From Roseibium marinum (GTDB taxonomy: Bacteria > Pseudomonadota > Alphaproteobacteria > Rhizobiales > Stappiaceae), in assembly GCF_002906165.1 (NCBI RefSeq), contig NZ_PPCN01000001.1, positions 992,001 through 1,056,000 of the forward strand: a DNA stretch of 64,000 nucleotides, given 5' to 3'. Shown in pieces: positions 1-7,611 of this stretch. A program made the position numbers and the translations under genes. Every line of letters begins with the position of its first letter. Positions within the stretch are counted from its first letter, which is position 1. The notes under the pieces are model-generated. The model ran no database searches and was not told where the DNA came from. It was given only the letters and a program-made list of their open reading frames with translations.

Positions 1-81
1 GGCGATGAAATACTGCCAGCCCAGCAGTACGATCAGGGACAAAACGATTGCAAGAATCGTATTTCGGTTTTCAGAAATCAA
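1..81 (-). CDS. yidC: YidC membrane protein insertase, N-terminal fragment
   Basis: Only the first 27 codons lie in the window; the gene continues past its left edge. The translation from a TTG start reads ISENRNTILAIVLSLIVLLG and then WQYF, the typical N-terminal signal-anchor segment of alphaproteobacterial YidC. YidC inserts and folds inner-membrane proteins alone or with SecYEG. The start lies 6 nt after the rnpA stop, which suggests translational coupling, and the order rpmH-rnpA-yidC is the conserved one. The TTG start is the best in-frame choice that I can see. Confidence 0.85.
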   Translation of the reverse strand, partial: MISENRNTILAIVLSLIVLLGWQYFIA

Positions 82-87
82 CTGGAG

Positions 88-489
88 TTACCCCTGTTTC
101 CTGCGCAAGTTCGTTTGACCCTGCCGGTCTGTCCGGCGCGGCTTGCCCCGTCCGCGCGGCGTGGCAGGGTCAAGCACCTGGCTGAGGCCAGACTTAAGGT
201 CTGCGACGAGTTTTTGAAAGGGAAGAGTGAGCGCGCTGTCCCGTGCGATCAGGACAAAATCCGCATTTTGCGGTTTATCGCCCGATTCAAGTTCGGCGAC
301 GGCGGCCCTGAGGCGGCGTTTGATGCGGCTGCGCATGACGGAATTGCCGGTTTTCTTGGTGACCGTATACCCAACGCGCGCTGCGCCGTCCGCATCGCGT
401 TTCAGCCCCTGAACGACAAAAGCGCGCCGACCCAGCCGGCCGCCTTTGGCGACCGCCAGGAACTCGGAGCGCTTTTTCAAAGTGTCCAT
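88..489 (-). CDS. rnpA: Ribonuclease P protein component
   Basis: This basic protein (133 aa from the chosen start) is the protein subunit of RNase P, which helps the catalytic RNA trim 5' leaders from pre-tRNAs. The N-terminus MDTLKKRSEFLAVAKGGR and the central segment NSVMRSRIKRRLRAAVAEL match the RnpA RNR-type motif. I chose the ATG at 489 because it gives the usual family length; an in-frame TTG at 543 would add 18 residues that do not look conserved. The C-terminus is a long basic tail. The gene lies between rpmH and yidC on the same strand. Confidence 0.9.
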   Translation of the reverse strand: MDTLKKRSEFLAVAKGGRLGRRAFVVQGLKRDADGAARVGYTVTKKTGNSVMRSRIKRRLRAAVAELESGDKPQNADFVLIARDSALTLPFQKLVADLKSGLSQVLDPATPRGRGKPRRTDRQGQTNLRRKQG

Positions 490-549
490 GAGCGGCAGCT
501 GGTTGTTGGCAGACGCCGCCAACCCGGCGTGCTGCGGGCTCAACGCCGG

Positions 550-684
550 TTAGGCGCTTAGGCTGTTGCGGCCCTTGGCACGGCGGCGAGCAAGCACCAG
601 ACGGCCATTTTTGGTGGCCATACGTGCGCGAAAGCCGTGGCGGCGCTTGCGGACAAGACGGCTCGGTTGATACGTACGCTTCAT
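550..684 (-). CDS. rpmH: 50S ribosomal protein L34
   Basis: This 44-residue protein begins [18 protein letters not shown] and ends [10 protein letters not shown], an unmistakable L34 sequence (usual length 44-46). L34 is a small, very basic protein of the large ribosomal subunit. It is the first gene of the rpmH-rnpA-yidC operon and has a good sigma-70-type promoter at 813-841. Confidence 0.97.
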   Translation of the reverse strand: MKRTYQPSRLVRKRRHGFRARMATKNGRLVLARRRAKGRNSLSA

Positions 685-1132
685 TGTTCTTCCCCACGCG
701 GATTAATGCGCGGCCCTTGTTCATTTTAATTCTTTGGAGGAAGCACCCGAAGCGCGTGAAGCGCGCGGCTCTTGTCAGCCTTGGGTCCGAATGCATGTCC
801 CGGTCGAGCGCGCTTATAAGGGCCATGCCGCTTCAAGTCAACTTTGCGCGTGAAGAATCTCTCAATTCCTGTGAGATCCGCGAACGCGCGCGCGATCCGG
901 CTGGCGAGAAGCCGGGCTGCGCCACTGGGCCAAGCGGATCACACCGGAGTGAACCGAAGCCGGCCAAGCGTCACTTATCGGTGAAGCATGGTTCTTTTTA
1001 CCGGATTTAAGGTACATCTGCCAATCTATGGATAACGCACACCCCCGAATGCAGAAAAACGGGCGAGTGAACGAAAAACGGGCGGATGAAAGAAAAACGG
1101 GACCGCACATGCCGGGTGACAAGGCCAACGCA
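685..1132. other. Intergenic stretch between divergent rpmH and the VTT protein gene
   Basis: It holds the rpmH promoter (813-841). It also holds an imperfect tandem repeat of about 19 bp, 2.7 copies, at 1065-1105 (unit GAAAAACGGGCGRRTGAAM). That repeat lies inside the open N-terminal extension of the downstream ORF (open from 1028), which is one reason I place the real start later. I see nothing else there. Confidence 0.5.
813..841 (-). promoter_or_regulatory. Promoter of the rpmH-rnpA-yidC operon
   Basis: On the minus strand a -35 box TTGACT (841-836) is separated by exactly 17 nt from a -10 box TATAAG (818-813). This leaves a leader of about 120 nt before rpmH. The call rests on consensus match and position only. 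Confidence 0.65.
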
Positions 1133-1918
1133 ATGACCGCGCCGAAGGAAACGGAGGCCTTGGCGGGCGAAACGCGCAAGCGCTCGATTTCCGCCCGGAT
1201 CCGCACATGGTTGCCGCTGAGTGTCCTGATTGCCCTGATGGGGCTTGCTTTCTCGCTGGGCCTGCATGACCAACTGACGCTGTCCAATCTGATCATGCGC
1301 CGCCAGGAACTGGCCGGCTATGTGGACGGCAATACCGCGCTGGCTCTCGTGGTCTATCTGGCGGTTTATACTGTCGCCGTCGCGCTTTCCTTTCCCGGCG
1401 CGTCCCTGTTGACCATCGCAGGCGGTTTCCTGTTCGGCTGGGTCCTGGGCGGTTTCGTCACGGTTCTTGGCGCAACCCTGGGCGCTTGCGCGGTCTTTCT
1501 GGTGGCGCGCACTTCCCTGGGCGATGTCCTGACCCGGCGCGCCGGGCCGTTTTTGTCCCGGCTCGCGGACGGGTTCCGCAACGATGCCTTCAACTACCTG
1601 CTGTTTTTGCGGCTGACCCCGGTCTTTCCCTTCTGGCTGGTGAACATCGCTCCGGCCATTTTCAGGATGCCGCTGCCGTCTTATGCGCTCGCGACCTTTG
1701 TCGGCATCATTCCCGGCACCTTCGCCTTCACCTTCATCGGTTCGGGTCTGGACAGCGTCATCGCGGCGCAGGAAGCCGCCGACCCCGGCTGCGCTGCGGC
1801 CGGAACCTGCCGTATCGAGTTGTCCGCCCTGGTGACGCCTCAGCTTCTGACCGCGTTTTTCGCGCTCGGCATCGTCAGCCTCATTCCCGTCATCCTGAAA
1901 AAGCTGCGGTCCCGCTGA
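1133..1918 (+). CDS. TVP38/TMEM64 (VTT/DedA-like) family membrane protein
   Basis: This is an integral membrane protein of 261 aa from the ATG at 1133. Hydrophobic segments are spread through it, with VAVALSFPGASLLTIAGGFL and FGWVLGG near the middle and FLRLTPVFPFWLVNIAPA after it; these are the reentrant and Gly/Pro-rich motifs of the VTT (SNARE-associated) domain. Family members are thought to act in phospholipid scrambling or membrane homeostasis; the substrate here is unknown. I chose 1133 because AAGG stands 8 nt upstream and because the ORF upstream of it (from 1028) encodes repetitive charged sequence. The disulfide oxidoreductase follows 36 bp downstream, a pairing often seen in proteobacteria. 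Confidence 0.75.
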   Translation: MTAPKETEALAGETRKRSISARIRTWLPLSVLIALMGLAFSLGLHDQLTLSNLIMRRQELAGYVDGNTALALVVYLAVYTVAVALSFPGASLLTIAGGFLFGWVLGGFVTVLGATLGACAVFLVARTSLGDVLTRRAGPFLSRLADGFRNDAFNYLLFLRLTPVFPFWLVNIAPAIFRMPLPSYALATFVGIIPGTFAFTFIGSGLDSVIAAQEAADPGCAAAGTCRIELSALVTPQLLTAFFALGIVSLIPVILKKLRSR

Positions 1919-1954
1919 TACTCCGCATTCCCGTTCATTAGAGAGGAGCCGCAG

Positions 1955-3385
1955 ATGGCAAGCCTGCTGACCCCGGATATTTGTGTGATCGGCGCCGGTT
2001 CCGCCGGATTGTCCGTTGCCGCCGCGGCCGCCGCCTTCGGCGTCGATGTGGTCCTGATCGAAAAGGGCCTCATGGGCGGGGATTGCCTGAATTATGGCTG
2101 CGTTCCCTCAAAGGCGCTGCTCGCCGCCGCCAGGGCGGCCTCCGCTGAAGCGAAAAACAGCAAATTCGGAATATCGGCCAAAGGCCGGACAATCGATTTC
2201 GCCAGGGCGAACGACCACGTCCGGCAGGTGATCGCCGCCATCGAGCCGCACGATTCGCAGGAACGCTTCGAAGGGCTCGGCGTCACCGTGTTGCGCGAAA
2301 CCGCGGCATTCACGGCGCCGGGCGTGCTGATCGCCGCAGATTACGAGATCAGGGCGCGCCGCTTCGTGATCGCAACCGGCTCCTCCGCCATGGTGCCGCC
2401 GATCCCGGGACTGGACGAGGTTTCCTTTCTCACCAATGAAACCCTGTTCGGGCTGCGCGAAGTGCCAGAGCACCTGGCGATTGTCGGCGGCGGCCCGATC
2501 GGCCTGGAAATGGCCCAGGCGCATTGCCGTCTCGGCGCCAGGGTGACGGTGTTCGAGGCGCAAAAAGCGCTTGCGAAGGATGACCCGGAGCTGGCCGCCA
2601 TTGTTCTGGAGGCGCTGAGATCCGAAGGCGTCGAAATCCTGGAGGGTACAGGTGTCGAGAAGGTCGCAAAAACCGACGGCGGCATCCTCGTCACCGCGAA
2701 GGCGAAAGACGGGAAAACGCTGGAGGTCCCGGCAAGCCACCTGCTGGTCGCGGCCGGGCGCGCGCCGAATGTGACCGGTCTGGGGCTGGAGGCGGCCGGT
2801 GTCGCGTTCGACCGGAAAGGCATCAGGGTCGACAAGGGCCTGCGCACCTCCAACCGGAAGATCTATGCCATCGGCGACGTTGCCGGTGGGCTGCAGTTCA
2901 CCCATGTCGCCGGCCATCAGGCCGGACTGGTCATCCGCTCCATCGTGTTCCGCCTGCCGGTGGCGATGAATGAGGACCTGGTGCCCTGGGTCACCTATAC
3001 CTCTCCCGAGCTCGGCCATGTAGGCCTTTCCCAAGCCGCGGCGCGGGAGAAATACGGCAAAAAGGCGAGGGTGCTTGCCGCGGATTATTCCGGCAACGAC
3101 CGGGCGCGGACCGAAGGCGAGACGACGGGCAGGCTGAAGCTGATTGCCGGGCCCGGAGGCAGGCTGCTGGGGGCCGATATCGTCGGCGCGCAGGCGGGAG
3201 AGATCGTCAACCTTCTTTCGCTGGCTTTGTCCAAAAAGATGACCATGAAGGACCTTGCGGGATTTGTCGCACCCTATCCGACACTTGGAGAACTGGTGCG
3301 CCGCGCCGCAATTTCTTACTATGCGGAAACACCCAAAAATGTTTGGGTGCGCCGGGCAATCGCTCTTTTGCGCAAATTCGGATGA
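1955..3385 (+). CDS. FAD-dependent pyridine nucleotide-disulfide oxidoreductase (class I, mercuric reductase/Lpd-like)
   Basis: The protein has 476 aa. The N-terminal FAD site IGAGSAGLSVAAAAAAFG is followed by the redox-active disulfide GGDCLNYGCVPSKALLAAA (Cys-x4-Cys near residue 45). An NAD-binding GGGPIGLEMAQ lies near residue 180, and the second FAD motif YAIGDVAGG near 305. The C-terminal dimerisation domain lacks the HxHPT-E signature of true lipoamide dehydrogenases; it has APYPTLGELVRRAA instead, like the mercuric-reductase-like or quinone/thiol-reducing members often found next to TVP38 genes. Its physiological substrate cannot be named. A good ribosome site (GAGAGGAG) precedes the ATG. 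Confidence 0.85.
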   Translation: MASLLTPDICVIGAGSAGLSVAAAAAAFGVDVVLIEKGLMGGDCLNYGCVPSKALLAAARAASAEAKNSKFGISAKGRTIDFARANDHVRQVIAAIEPHDSQERFEGLGVTVLRETAAFTAPGVLIAADYEIRARRFVIATGSSAMVPPIPGLDEVSFLTNETLFGLREVPEHLAIVGGGPIGLEMAQAHCRLGARVTVFEAQKALAKDDPELAAIVLEALRSEGVEILEGTGVEKVAKTDGGILVTAKAKDGKTLEVPASHLLVAAGRAPNVTGLGLEAAGVAFDRKGIRVDKGLRTSNRKIYAIGDVAGGLQFTHVAGHQAGLVIRSIVFRLPVAMNEDLVPWVTYTSPELGHVGLSQAAAREKYGKKARVLAADYSGNDRARTEGETTGRLKLIAGPGGRLLGADIVGAQAGEIVNLLSLALSKKMTMKDLAGFVAPYPTLGELVRRAAISYYAETPKNVWVRRAIALLRKFG

Positions 3386-3450
3386 CCGGTTGCGCGGATG
3401 GCCGCGTATGATGTCATGACTTGGATTCGGGAAGCTTGGGACGTTGCGAC

Positions 3451-4923
3451 ATGAAGCATGAGGGCGCGCCGCATGGGTCGGTTGTTCCGCCGGAAGGCGA
3501 GGAAGGGCCGCGCAAGCCGGGCGACAGCTTCGGCCGCTACAGTCTCGGCGGTCTCTCCGGCAAGCTGCTGCTCCTGACCGTCGTCTTCGTGATGCTGGCC
3601 GAAATCTGCATCTACGTGCCGTCGACCGCCAATTTCCGCAACACCTGGCTGATGGAACGTCTCACCACGGCCGGGGTCGCGGCCTCCGTGCTCGCGGAAA
3701 CCAACACGATCGCTCCGAGGCTTCAGGAAGAGTTGCTGCGCACCACCGGCGCTCTCGCCATTTCGCTCGACCAGGGCAGCCGCCGCAGCCTGATCGCCAT
3801 GAGCAACGTCCCGGACGAGGTCGATTTTGTCATCGACATGGCCAATGTCACGCCCTGGTCTTCCATCCAGAACAGTTTCGCCATCCTGACCTATCGCGGC
3901 GGCGGCGTGATGCGGGTCGTCGGCGCCGGGCAGATGGGTCATACGGAGCGGGTGGACGTGGTTCTTCCGGTCGCGCTGCTGCAAAAGGACATGCTGGCCT
4001 TTTCCGGCCGCATCCTGGCCCTGTCGCTGGTGATTTCAATCATTACCGCCAGTCTTGTCTATATCGCGCTCAGGGCGCTGTTCATCCGTCCGCTGCGCCG
4101 GTTGACCCTCTCCATGGAGCGCTTCGCCGAAAGCCCTGAGGACGCCTCGCGCATCATGCCCGTCTCCGGCCGCCGGGACGAATTGGGCGACGCGGAAATC
4201 CGCCTGGCCGGCATGGAGGAGGCCCTTTCAAGAGCTCTGCACCAGAAGCAGCGGCTGGCGGATCTGGGGCTTGCCGTCTCCAAGATCAATCATGACCTGC
4301 GCAATCTTCTCGCCTCCGCGCAACTCTTTCTGGAGCGCCTGGAGCATGTGCCGGATCCGACCGTCAGCCGGCTCGCTCCCAAGATCCTGGCAACGCTCGA
4401 CCGGGCCGTCAGCTATACCCAGGCGGTCATGTCCTACGGCAAGGCCCAGGAAAGAGCGCCCCAGCGCCGTCTGCTGACCCTGCGCCGGGTGGGAGACGAT
4501 GTCGCCGACGTCCTGGGTTTGGTGGATCACGAGCTGGTGAGCTTCGACAACAAGGTGCCGGACGGGATCGAAATCGACGCCGACCCGGAACAGATTTTCA
4601 GGATCCTTTTGAACCTCTGCCGCAACGCGCTTCAGGCTCTTGAAGCGGAAAAGGACGCGACGCTGGTCAGGCGGATCACTCTGGAAGCCGAACGCACAGG
4701 CTCCTGCGTCTCTATCGCCGTGACCGATACCGGGCCCGGCATCCCGGAAAATATTCGCAAGGCCCTCTTCAAGGCCTTCCACAGCGGTTCCAAGCATGGC
4801 GGTATCGGTCTTGGCCTTGCCATCGTCGCGGAACTGTTGAAGGCTCATGGCGGCCGCATCCGGCTGGACGACACCGGCCCGGGCACCTGTTTCCGCCTTG
4901 AGGTGCCCGACAGAAGCAACTGA
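3451..4923 (+). CDS. Membrane sensor histidine kinase
   Basis: This is a 490-aa two-component kinase. One membrane segment lies around residues 32-55 (GKLLLLTVVFVMLAEICIYV) and a second around 180-205 (ILALSLVISIITASLVYIAL), flanking a periplasmic sensor region of about 125 residues. A HAMP linker follows, then an H-box NHDLRNLLASAQLFLERL with the phospho-acceptor His. The N-box LLNLCRNALQALE, DTGPGIP and GGIGLGLAIVAELLKAHGG complete the ATPase domain. No response regulator is adjacent, so it looks like an orphan. I chose the ATG at 3451 over a TTG at 3421. It may be co-transcribed with the upstream reductase. Confidence 0.88.
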   Translation: MKHEGAPHGSVVPPEGEEGPRKPGDSFGRYSLGGLSGKLLLLTVVFVMLAEICIYVPSTANFRNTWLMERLTTAGVAASVLAETNTIAPRLQEELLRTTGALAISLDQGSRRSLIAMSNVPDEVDFVIDMANVTPWSSIQNSFAILTYRGGGVMRVVGAGQMGHTERVDVVLPVALLQKDMLAFSGRILALSLVISIITASLVYIALRALFIRPLRRLTLSMERFAESPEDASRIMPVSGRRDELGDAEIRLAGMEEALSRALHQKQRLADLGLAVSKINHDLRNLLASAQLFLERLEHVPDPTVSRLAPKILATLDRAVSYTQAVMSYGKAQERAPQRRLLTLRRVGDDVADVLGLVDHELVSFDNKVPDGIEIDADPEQIFRILLNLCRNALQALEAEKDATLVRRITLEAERTGSCVSIAVTDTGPGIPENIRKALFKAFHSGSKHGGIGLGLAIVAELLKAHGGRIRLDDTGPGTCFRLEVPDRSN

Positions 4924-5372
4924 GACAGGCCGCGTGTGGACAAACGCTCCTGCCGGACGCGAATGAGGTGCCCGGCAAGCGGTTCGGGAATGCCGGTCCA
5001 GACCATCCTGGAGCCTGAAACCTTGCGGTCCTTCGACCATCTGAAGCGGGCGGTAGTGAAACGGAACGATCAAGTTTAACGCGTCTGGAGGCAAGCATCG
5101 GCCAGCGGGCAGCCGTGAGCGGCAACGAAGCGTTTGGAACGGATAAATCCGCCGGATTCAAACGCCAACCTGCCGGCAGCGGCTGAACCTGCGGGATTCC
5201 GGCAACCTGCGAACCTTTGTGACTGTTCCATGAAAAAAAGTTCGAAAAGTCCCTTGCATTCCCTGCCGGACCGAAGTACGTAAGCGCCCTGTCCGGGGCA
5301 CGTCCCCGCAGCGCCAAGACCGGTCATTCCGGGGTCTTCCAGGACCCGATGACAAGATCTTCGCCTCTATAT
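4924..5372. other. Gene-poor intergenic stretch before tRNA-Arg
   Basis: About 450 bp without a convincing ORF in either strand. It presumably contains the tRNA promoter, but I could not pick out a reliable -35/-10 pair. No repeat or hairpin stands out. Confidence 0.4.
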
Positions 5373-5449
5373 GCACCGGTAGCTCAGCTGGATAGAGCAC
5401 CAGACTACGAATCTGGGGGTCAGGGGTTCGAATCCTCTCCGGTGCGCCA
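5373..5449 (+). tRNA. tRNA-Arg (anticodon ACG)
   Basis: A 77-nt cloverleaf. The acceptor stem GCACCGG pairs with CCGGTGC, the D-arm starts AGCTCAGCTGGATAGAGC, and the anticodon arm CCAGA-CTACGAA-TCTGG carries ACG. The T-arm is CAGGG-GTTCGAATC-CTCT with the usual TTCGAATC loop. The 3' CCA is encoded. ACG (read as ICG after deamination by TadA) decodes CGU/CGC/CGA. Confidence 0.95.
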
Positions 5450-5669
5450 TATTTCCCAATGACTTAGCCAAAATTCATCGTTTCAAGTCGAGTCGCTGAA
5501 ACGGCTTTTGGCAATCGGATACTCTGTCGAACGCTGTCGTAAGGTAGTGGATATTGGCCGACGGTAGCTGCGTGAAATGTTGCTGCAAAGTTCTTTGATG
5601 TTGAACATATGCACGCTTAAACGCGACACGCTTTAATGGGCCGAAAATCTCCGAATTCACAGCACATCG
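5450..5669. other. AT-richer stretch between tRNA-Arg and the LysR remnant
   Basis: Its base composition is visibly more AT-rich than the surrounding genome. I looked in all frames for the missing N-terminal helix-turn-helix of the LysR fragment and did not find it. A 20-bp imperfect palindrome of the form TTAAACGCG...CGCTTTAA lies near 5616-5636. Confidence 0.35.
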
Positions 5670-6275
5670 ATGCCTTGCTATTCGCGAATTGGCACAATCC
5701 GGGCCATTGTCCGGGTTCAGCGCCATCCGGAAATCCGGTTTTGCTTCGATGCCGAGCGTGAGATAGTGGACATAGCCGAATGTGGATATCATTGCGCCGT
5801 GCGGTTTGGAAATGGGGCCTGGCGTGACGTGAACGCTACCAAGATCATGGATCAGGTCCTTTTCCCGGTCTGTAATTTGGACTTGAAGGGAACGGTGAAA
5901 TCGGTTCAGGATCTTTCGAAGATCAACATTATCACCTCTGAAAACCTCGTCGGATATTGGGGGACCTGGCTGAAGGCCAATCAGGCAGCAGATCTCGAAA
6001 TTCGTAAAAAATTCACGCTGTCGGATGAAGACATGTGCCTTGGAGCGGCCATTGGAGGGCTAGGTGTTACCATCACCTGGCAGACCCAAGCCATTGAGTG
6101 CCTGAAAAGCGGACAGCTAACATGCCCCTTGCCAAGCAGAGTCGAAAGCGGTTCGTCCTACTGGCTGATAACACCGAAAGACAGGTCCGCGTCCAGGGCG
6201 ATGAGCCTGTTCAGAAACTGGATGAACGAGGAGGCCGCTGCCAGCAATCGGGAATTGTCGCAGCTCCTGTCGTGA
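5670..6275 (+). pseudogene. LysR-family regulator remnant (effector-binding domain only)
   Basis: The 201-residue reading frame matches the C-terminal substrate-binding domain of GcvA-type LysR regulators. HPEIRFCFDAEREIVDIAEC followed by GYHCAVRFGNGAW corresponds to the usual HPDI..V.FARDGVDVAIRYG..W pattern, and later GAAIGGLGVTI corresponds to the G.A...G.GVA segment. The roughly 90-residue N-terminal DNA-binding helix-turn-helix is missing, and I could not find it upstream in another frame. It is therefore probably a broken gene left by a deletion or insertion near the tRNA. It could still be translated from the ATG at 5670, but it could not bind DNA in the normal way. Confidence 0.7.
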
Positions 6276-6303
6276 GCTGCACCTGGTGGCGGCGCGCGAG
6301 ACA

Positions 6304-7191
6304 ATGACGGTCAACGAAGCACGCCTTCTTGTCACTGGAAGCAGTGGCCGTATTGGCAGCGCGATTTGCGACGCTGCCGGCAAGCGTTATCGAACGATTG
6401 GCCTCGATATCACGCCGGGGCACCACACCACGCATGTGACCGATCTCTTGAGGCTGAACGAATTGCCCGGAATGCCTGTTGATGCCGTCATTCATGCAGC
6501 GGGCTTGCACGCGCCTCATGTAGGTCTTGCATCCGACAGTCAATTTACTGCGCTCAATGTGCTTGCCACCGAGCGCCTGGCTAAAGCCGCCAAAGCCTCC
6601 GGTGTGCCGGAATTCGTTTTTACCAGCACGACGGCGCTTTACGGAGTGCAGGTGTCCACCGGTCAACCGGCGAGATGGATCGACGAAACCAGCGAACCTT
6701 GCCCAAGGACAATTTATCATCGCACGAAGCTAGAGGCTGAAATCCGGTTGCGGCGGCTGGCGGCGCCGGGGTTCCGCGTCACGATCATCCGGCTCGGCAG
6801 GTGTTTTCCGGAACCGGCGGATCAAATGATCATTCACCGAATTTGCCGGGGGGTGGATGAGCGGGATGCTGCCAATGCCCACCTTGCAGCGCTTGGCCGG
6901 ACAGGAGGCCTTTGCGAGACGGTGATCGTCAGCGGCGATACGCCGTTTACGAAAAGTGACTGCGTGGGGCTGCGGGAGGACGCGGAAACCGTAATTGCCC
7001 TTCGGCGGCCTGATATCGTCACAATTTTCAATTTGCGCGAATGGAAACTCCCGCGGACGATTGACAGGGTATATGACAACGCCCATGCAAAACGGCTGTT
7101 GAGATGGGCTCCACGTTACGGTGATCGCTCAATTCTGGAAGAATTGGCGACCGGCTCCTCACGGGTCTTGCCAGGAAGTATGCCGGGTTAA
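6304..7191 (+). CDS. NAD-dependent epimerase/dehydratase family protein
   Basis: A 295-aa extended short-chain dehydrogenase. The N-terminal nucleotide-binding motif is TGSSGRIGSAICDAAG, followed by VIHAAGLHAP (the NNAG-like segment). The catalytic region shows the FTSTTALYG Ser/Thr and YHRTKLEAE (Tyr-x3-Lys), so the active site looks intact. The substrate is probably a nucleotide sugar or sugar acid, but nothing nearby specifies it. I preferred the ATG at 6304 to an in-frame GTG at 6286. It follows the LysR remnant by 28 bp and may once have been under its control. Confidence 0.75.
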   Translation: MTVNEARLLVTGSSGRIGSAICDAAGKRYRTIGLDITPGHHTTHVTDLLRLNELPGMPVDAVIHAAGLHAPHVGLASDSQFTALNVLATERLAKAAKASGVPEFVFTSTTALYGVQVSTGQPARWIDETSEPCPRTIYHRTKLEAEIRLRRLAAPGFRVTIIRLGRCFPEPADQMIIHRICRGVDERDAANAHLAALGRTGGLCETVIVSGDTPFTKSDCVGLREDAETVIALRRPDIVTIFNLREWKLPRTIDRVYDNAHAKRLLRWAPRYGDRSILEELATGSSRVLPGSMPG

Positions 7192-7611
7192 TTTTTAAAC
7201 CCCTGAAACTGCGGGATAAAACTTATAAGTTTGTTTTTATATACATAAACTTGAAGACGTAAGTCCGGAAAACTCTATCCCCTCCCGAGGGCATGTAGGG
7301 TAGCACTGCACCATGAGGGCCGTTCAAGCCGTCGGGCGCATTCCGTTTTCAAGCCTGCCAATGCGCGGCTCATATGCGTCAGTTCCGACCGCAGGGGGCG
7401 GAGCGCCGCAAACTGCCGAAACTGAACCCTGGTTGAATGTGACCCCACAGAGGACACCAATGGGACCGGCCGGGGAAGTCACCGCGGGTGCTTGCAAATC
7501 AGCCCGGTGCATCGGCGAACGGTGTCCGTAAAATCCAACAACGTTCTTTTATGTGAAACGCTGTTCCTATAATGTGTGCTCACCCAAATTTGAATTTGCG
7601 CAAAATCGGGA
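7192..7611. other. Intergenic region upstream of the molybdenum hydroxylase gene
   Basis: About 420 bp. The left part is AT-rich (7195-7260). The right end carries the first 25-bp operator (7543-7567), directly followed by a perfect -10 hexamer TATAAT (7568-7573). Short ORFs here have no recognisable similarity. Confidence 0.5.
7543..7567 (+). promoter_or_regulatory. Putative IclR-regulon operator, copy 1
   Basis: GTTCttttATGTG, then AAAC, 3 nt and GTTCC: the 25-bp consensus shared by eleven sites in this window. TATAAT follows immediately at 7568-7573, so here the operator overlaps the promoter spacer/-35 region, a layout that would suit repression. Confidence 0.65.

Noticed and set aside
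2108..3034. 308-codon minus-strand frame
   Set aside because: It is the shadow of the disulfide oxidoreductase, which has full FAD, NAD and redox motifs.
5373..5449. tRNA-Arg as a proven integration site of the 7-49 kb region
   Set aside because: I found no integrase and no repeat of the tRNA 3' end in the window; it stays a suggestion only.
7313..7531. 72-codon forward frame before the operator
   Set aside because: No ribosome site, no recognisable similarity and overlapping frames on the other strand; probably non-coding.
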